From: Pyrodictiaceae archaeon
GTDB taxonomy: Archaea; Thermoproteota; Thermoprotei_A; Sulfolobales; Pyrodictiaceae
Assembly: GCA_027046525.1 (NCBI GenBank)
Contig: JALTYD010000283.1
Coordinates: 1 to 8,009, forward strand
Reading direction: 5' to 3'
Length of the DNA stretch: 8,009 nucleotides
Part shown: positions 6,158 to 8,009 of the stretch, in pieces
Layout: each line of letters begins with the position of its first letter
Position numbering within the stretch: position 1 is the stretch's first letter
Notes under the pieces: model-generated
The model's database searches: none
Told to the model about the DNA's origin: nothing
Seen by the model: the letters and a program-made list of their open reading frames with translations, nothing else
Translations under genes and position numbers: made by a program

Positions 6158-6580
6158 ATGGGGATAAGATTGAGGAAAAATATACTAAAAATAGCATTAT
6201 TTGCAGTACTACTTACCATAGCACTTGCTATGATAGGATACTACGCTATTAAATCTAGTGGCTATATTGATGTTTCTGAGCTAGTTAAATTTGAACAAGA
6301 TAGGAGAGTTACAGTAAAAGGAAAACTAGTTACTACTGAGTATGATCAACGTAATAGAGTACTATATCTGGTACTAGAAGGGGAGAGAGGAGGTAGAATT
6401 ATTGCTGTTGTGAGTGCAGACTATATAGAAAAGAAATATGGACCAGTACAGTATCTAAAATGGGATCCTAACAATATAGTACTACAGGGAATCTACCGAG
6501 CTAGTCAAAAAACACTAGAGGTTACAGAAATTCTGCAAGGATGCCATACTACGTACCAACAGGAGCCTGTTGGAACATAA
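6158..6580 (+). CDS. ccmE: heme chaperone CcmE, CXXXY variant
   Basis: CcmE carries heme from CcmC to the heme lyase CcmF outside the membrane. This 140-residue protein has an N-terminal membrane helix (about 9-30) and then an OB-fold pattern. The domain opens with SSGYIDVSEL and continues through VTVKGKLV, LYLVLEG and IVLQGIYR. Classical CcmE binds heme through the His of an HXXXY motif. Here the matching site reads CHTTY at 129-133, so Cys129 holds the His place and Tyr133 is kept. This Cys type is known from archaea and some Desulfovibrio-like bacteria whose Ccm systems also lack CcmH. Only seven residues follow the Tyr, so the flexible tail found in proteobacterial CcmE is almost missing. 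The gene starts four bases after the ccmC stop with no clear ribosome site, so it is probably coupled to ccmC. Confidence 0.9.
   Translation: MGIRLRKNILKIALFAVLLTIALAMIGYYAIKSSGYIDVSELVKFEQDRRVTVKGKLVTTEYDQRNRVLYLVLEGERGGRIIAVVSADYIEKKYGPVQYLKWDPNNIVLQGIYRASQKTLEVTEILQGCHTTYQQEPVGT
6556..6573 (+). repeat. perfect inverted repeat at the end of ccmE
   Basis: CCAACAGG and CCTGTTGG form a perfect 8-base inverted repeat separated by AG. In RNA this gives a stem of about seven pairs with a tetraloop. It lies wholly within the last codons of ccmE (Tyr133 to Gly139). A run of five T residues follows at 6591-6595, so it may help to end or stabilise the ccmC-ccmE message. Confidence 0.75.
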
Positions 6581-6590
6581 TTAAGTATTC

Positions 6591-6595
6591 TTTTT
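6591..6595 (+). terminator. T-run after ccmE
   Basis: TTTTT stands ten bases after the ccmE stop and 17 bases after the inverted repeat. This distance is too long for a standard bacterial intrinsic terminator, but a T-run alone can end archaeal transcripts. It fits a separate transcript for ccmB, which starts 116 bases after the ccmE stop. Confidence 0.4.
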
Positions 6596-6645
6596 GTCTC
6601 TAACCTGTTACTTCAGATTCATAATCATGGTATGTAATAACTAGG

Positions 6646-6651
6646 TATAAG
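6646..6651 (+). promoter_or_regulatory. weak TATA-like site before ccmB
   Basis: TATAAG lies about 50 bases before the ccmB start, in the only sizeable gap inside the ccm genes. A start site near 6674 would leave a leader of about 23 bases. The consensus match is poor, and read-through from ccmE is equally possible. Confidence 0.25.
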
Positions 6652-6696
6652 TACCATACTCGTAGGAGAAGGATACTATAGGGTGTATGTATAGAA

Positions 6697-7386
6697 GTGG
6701 TAAAAGCTTACATTAAAGTATTCATATTGCTAGTCAAGAAAGACATAGTTATTATGGCGAGGAGGTGGCAGGAACTTGCTGCTCTTACAATTCTAGGCGT
6801 AAGTACAAGTATACCAGTAGCTTACTTAATTAGTGGTCCTCAAGCACTCTTGTTCGAAGATGCTGATGCTTATACGGTCATAGCTACAGGGCAGCTGCTT
6901 GAGATGTTTATAATTGGTATTTTAGCTGGTTTTATTGCAATTGTTAGAGAAGCTGAGAAGCATACTCTCGATGGATTACGTTTATCAGCTATTCCATCAG
7001 AGATTGTATTTATTGCTAAATTAGTATTCATAGAGATACTAATGCTTATATTATCTATAACGTATATATTTGTAACTGCTGTTTTATCAAATATGTGGCA
7101 AATTATTAACATAAATTATCTTGCTACAGTAGTTGCATCTACTGTTTATTTTTCAGCAGCATCTGCTCTGACAGCATTTATTATAATATACGTTGAATCA
7201 AGGGGGTTGTTTGCAGCAGTTGTACTTGCTGGTTTTATAATACCTTTTATGCAGCAGAGCGGGCCTTACCTGGTAGAGGCTAGTATGGGTCTATATGCAA
7301 TAACAGGTATTGTAGGTATTGTTGGTAGTGGAGTAGTTTTCTCAGTACTAGCTACGTATCTTGCAAAGTTCTTGTCAGAGATTTAG
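6697..7386 (+). CDS. ccmB: CcmB, membrane subunit of the CcmAB transporter
   Basis: CcmB is the permease partner of the ATPase CcmA. The pair uses ATP to free heme-loaded CcmE from CcmC. The 229-residue protein has about six hydrophobic segments (about 26-46, 66-83, 104-130, 141-164, 170-186 and 198-224). The family signature is visible at 83-108: VREAEKHTLDGLRLSAIP, then a K-ending helix start (FIAK). It matches the CcmB pattern of an acidic loop followed by TLDGL and a proline. The N-terminus with KKD and ARRWQE also fits. GTG 6697 is the only start after the in-frame TAG at 6679. No ccmA follows. The 3' end overlaps the convergent riboflavin kinase gene by 35 bases. Confidence 0.85.
   Translation: MVKAYIKVFILLVKKDIVIMARRWQELAALTILGVSTSIPVAYLISGPQALLFEDADAYTVIATGQLLEMFIIGILAGFIAIVREAEKHTLDGLRLSAIPSEIVFIAKLVFIEILMLILSITYIFVTAVLSNMWQIININYLATVVASTVYFSAASALTAFIIIYVESRGLFAAVVLAGFIIPFMQQSGPYLVEASMGLYAITGIVGIVGSGVVFSVLATYLAKFLSEI
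7352..7386. other. convergent 3' overlap of ccmB and ribK
   Basis: The last 35 bases of ccmB (plus strand) and of the riboflavin kinase gene (minus strand) are shared, so both stop codons lie inside the other gene. Both transcripts must run through the opposing coding region and can pair at their 3' ends. I see no long T-run on either strand in the overlap. Confidence 0.85.
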
Positions 7387-7783
7387 TTTCTTTACATTCA
7401 ACTTCTACAGCTATATCTAGGTTGTGTATTTTTTCGCGTAGACGCTGACAAGCTATAATTTCTAGTACGTTAGGTGGGTGAGAACTCTTTAAAGGCCTTA
7501 TAATAGCACATTCAGTAGTTAAATCACTTAGTACGAGTCGTGCTCCCCAGAGATAGACTGCCCCTAGTACTCTGCCATTGTATACTACAGGGGGGATTAT
7601 AGTTGGTTCACATTCTGATGCAAGTTTTCTCCAATCCGTATCTGTTTCTACGTTAAGTGTACCAGGATAGACAGAGCAGTTCAAGATACTACTTAGTTTT
7701 CTAAAATAGTATGGATGAGAGATAAATTTCCTACCTACTCCTAGTCCTTTAATCATCTTGCCAGTTATCTTTACTATCTTCAT
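7352..7783 (-). CDS. ribK: archaeal CTP-dependent riboflavin kinase
   Basis: This enzyme phosphorylates riboflavin to FMN and uses CTP rather than ATP (EC 2.7.1.161, type enzyme MJ0056). It is cytoplasmic. The 143-residue protein shows the family marks in order: a glycine-rich KGLGVGRKF loop at 12-20, YPGTLN at 39-44, and RPLKSSHPPNVLEIIA at 96-111, the last two forming much of the nucleotide and flavin site. Length is normal for this family, which lacks any FAD synthetase part. The ATG directly abuts the stop of the HAD phosphatase gene upstream, so the two are probably one transcript. An AGGAGAGGT stretch about nine bases before the ATG can serve as ribosome site. The last 12 residues, coded over the end of ccmB, are not conserved and look like a tail. 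Confidence 0.9.
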   Translation of the reverse strand: MKIVKITGKMIKGLGVGRKFISHPYYFRKLSSILNCSVYPGTLNVETDTDWRKLASECEPTIIPPVVYNGRVLGAVYLWGARLVLSDLTTECAIIRPLKSSHPPNVLEIIACQRLREKIHNLDIAVEVECKETKSLTRTLQDT

Positions 7784-8009
7784 CTACCTAGTACCTCTCC
7801 TACTATGTCTGATAGACTCAGCGATACTCCTCAGAAAGGAAGCTACTGCTTGTCCACTAGCTCCTCCAATGATGAAATCTGATACATCCTTAAGTACTTT
7901 ATCAGAATTTTCAGTAGATACAAGTTTTATACCTGGTTTTTTCATCTCTGCATCTATTTCTGAATCTCCAATTGCGATGACTTCGCTAGGATTTACATCG
8001 ATTAATGAG
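7784..8009 (-). CDS. HAD-family phosphatase, C-terminal part (archaeal phosphoglycolate phosphatase-like)
   Basis: On the minus strand 74 codons are open from the window edge (first full codon at 8008) to the TAG at 7786-7784. The fragment reads VIAIGDSEIDAEMKKPGIKL near its start, which is HAD motif IV. Both metal-site aspartates are kept (GDSEID), while the usual Asn of GDxxND is Ile. The end, DFIIGGASGQAVASFL, resembles the C-terminus of archaeal phosphoglycolate phosphatases and sucrose-phosphatase-like HAD enzymes of the Ta0175 type. The catalytic motif I (DxDx) lies beyond the window, so the substrate cannot be judged. The stop codon touches the ATG of the riboflavin kinase gene, which implies one operon. 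Confidence 0.75.
   Translation of the reverse strand, partial: SLIDVNPSEVIAIGDSEIDAEMKKPGIKLVSTENSDKVLKDVSDFIIGGASGQAVASFLRSIAESIRHSRRGTR

Noticed and set aside
6545..6556. His130-Tyr133 as a classical CcmE HXXXY site
   Set aside because: Only two residues lie between His130 and Tyr133. Correct spacing is met by Cys129, which gives the known CXXXY variant.
6627..6657. Inverted repeat ATGGTA / TACCAT in the ccmE-ccmB gap
   Set aside because: Only six pairs with a 19-base loop in A/T-rich sequence, which is expected by chance. It surrounds the weak TATA-like site, but nothing else supports an operator.
1..8009. CRISPR arrays, tRNA or rRNA genes, transposases, integrases, attachment sites
   Set aside because: No spaced direct repeats, no tRNA-like cloverleaf with a TTCGA-type arm, no rRNA-like stretches and no transposase motifs were seen. 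Nearly all of the window is coding, and no gap exceeds 120 bases.

Overview
The window looks like a piece of a thermophilic archaeal chromosome, most likely a member of the Thermoproteota (crenarchaeal-type). Four things point there. It carries an archaeal CTP-dependent riboflavin kinase and the tail of an archaeal phosphoglycolate-phosphatase-like HAD enzyme. Its CcmE has Cys instead of His at the heme-binding position. Its codon use is A+T-rich (ATA, CTA, AGA/AGG, GTA). Its intergenic gaps hold TATA-like boxes and T-rich stops. I cannot name the genus.

Layout. Positions 1-1244 (+) hold the 3' part of a gene whose reading frame is open to the window edge. It encodes a large, probably extracytoplasmic domain and one C-terminal membrane helix, and its tail resembles that of the heme lyase CcmF. 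Positions 1327-4300 (+) form a tight three-gene operon: a membrane-anchored tetraheme cytochrome c, an exported ferredoxin with four [4Fe-4S] cluster motifs, and an NrfD/PsrC-type quinone-interacting membrane protein. Positions 4391-4996 (+) encode a monoheme cytochrome c on a Thr/Glu-rich stalk with a C-terminal anchor. Positions 5083-7386 (+) encode cytochrome c maturation proteins CcmC (with an unusual C-terminal extension), CcmE (CXXXY type) and CcmB. On the minus strand, 7352-7783 is the riboflavin kinase and 7784-8009 is the C-terminal end of the HAD phosphatase. The kinase converges on ccmB and overlaps it.

How it fits together. The electron-transfer operon has the gene order of DsrJ-DsrO-DsrP and NrfB-NrfC-NrfD modules. 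It would move electrons between membrane quinol (NrfD), an outward-facing Fe-S wire and a multiheme cytochrome. The stalked monoheme cytochrome may carry them onward. The flanking Ccm genes would supply the covalent heme attachment that both cytochromes need. No catalytic subunit (molybdopterin enzyme, DsrMK, NrfA) and no CcmA, CcmG or CcmH is visible here. CcmA may lie outside the window.

The points most worth a second look are the enlarged CcmF-like domain, the CcmF-like tail on CcmC, the CXXXY CcmE, four extra cysteines in the Fe-S protein, a Lys-Arg Tat signal, and a perfect hairpin inside the end of ccmE.
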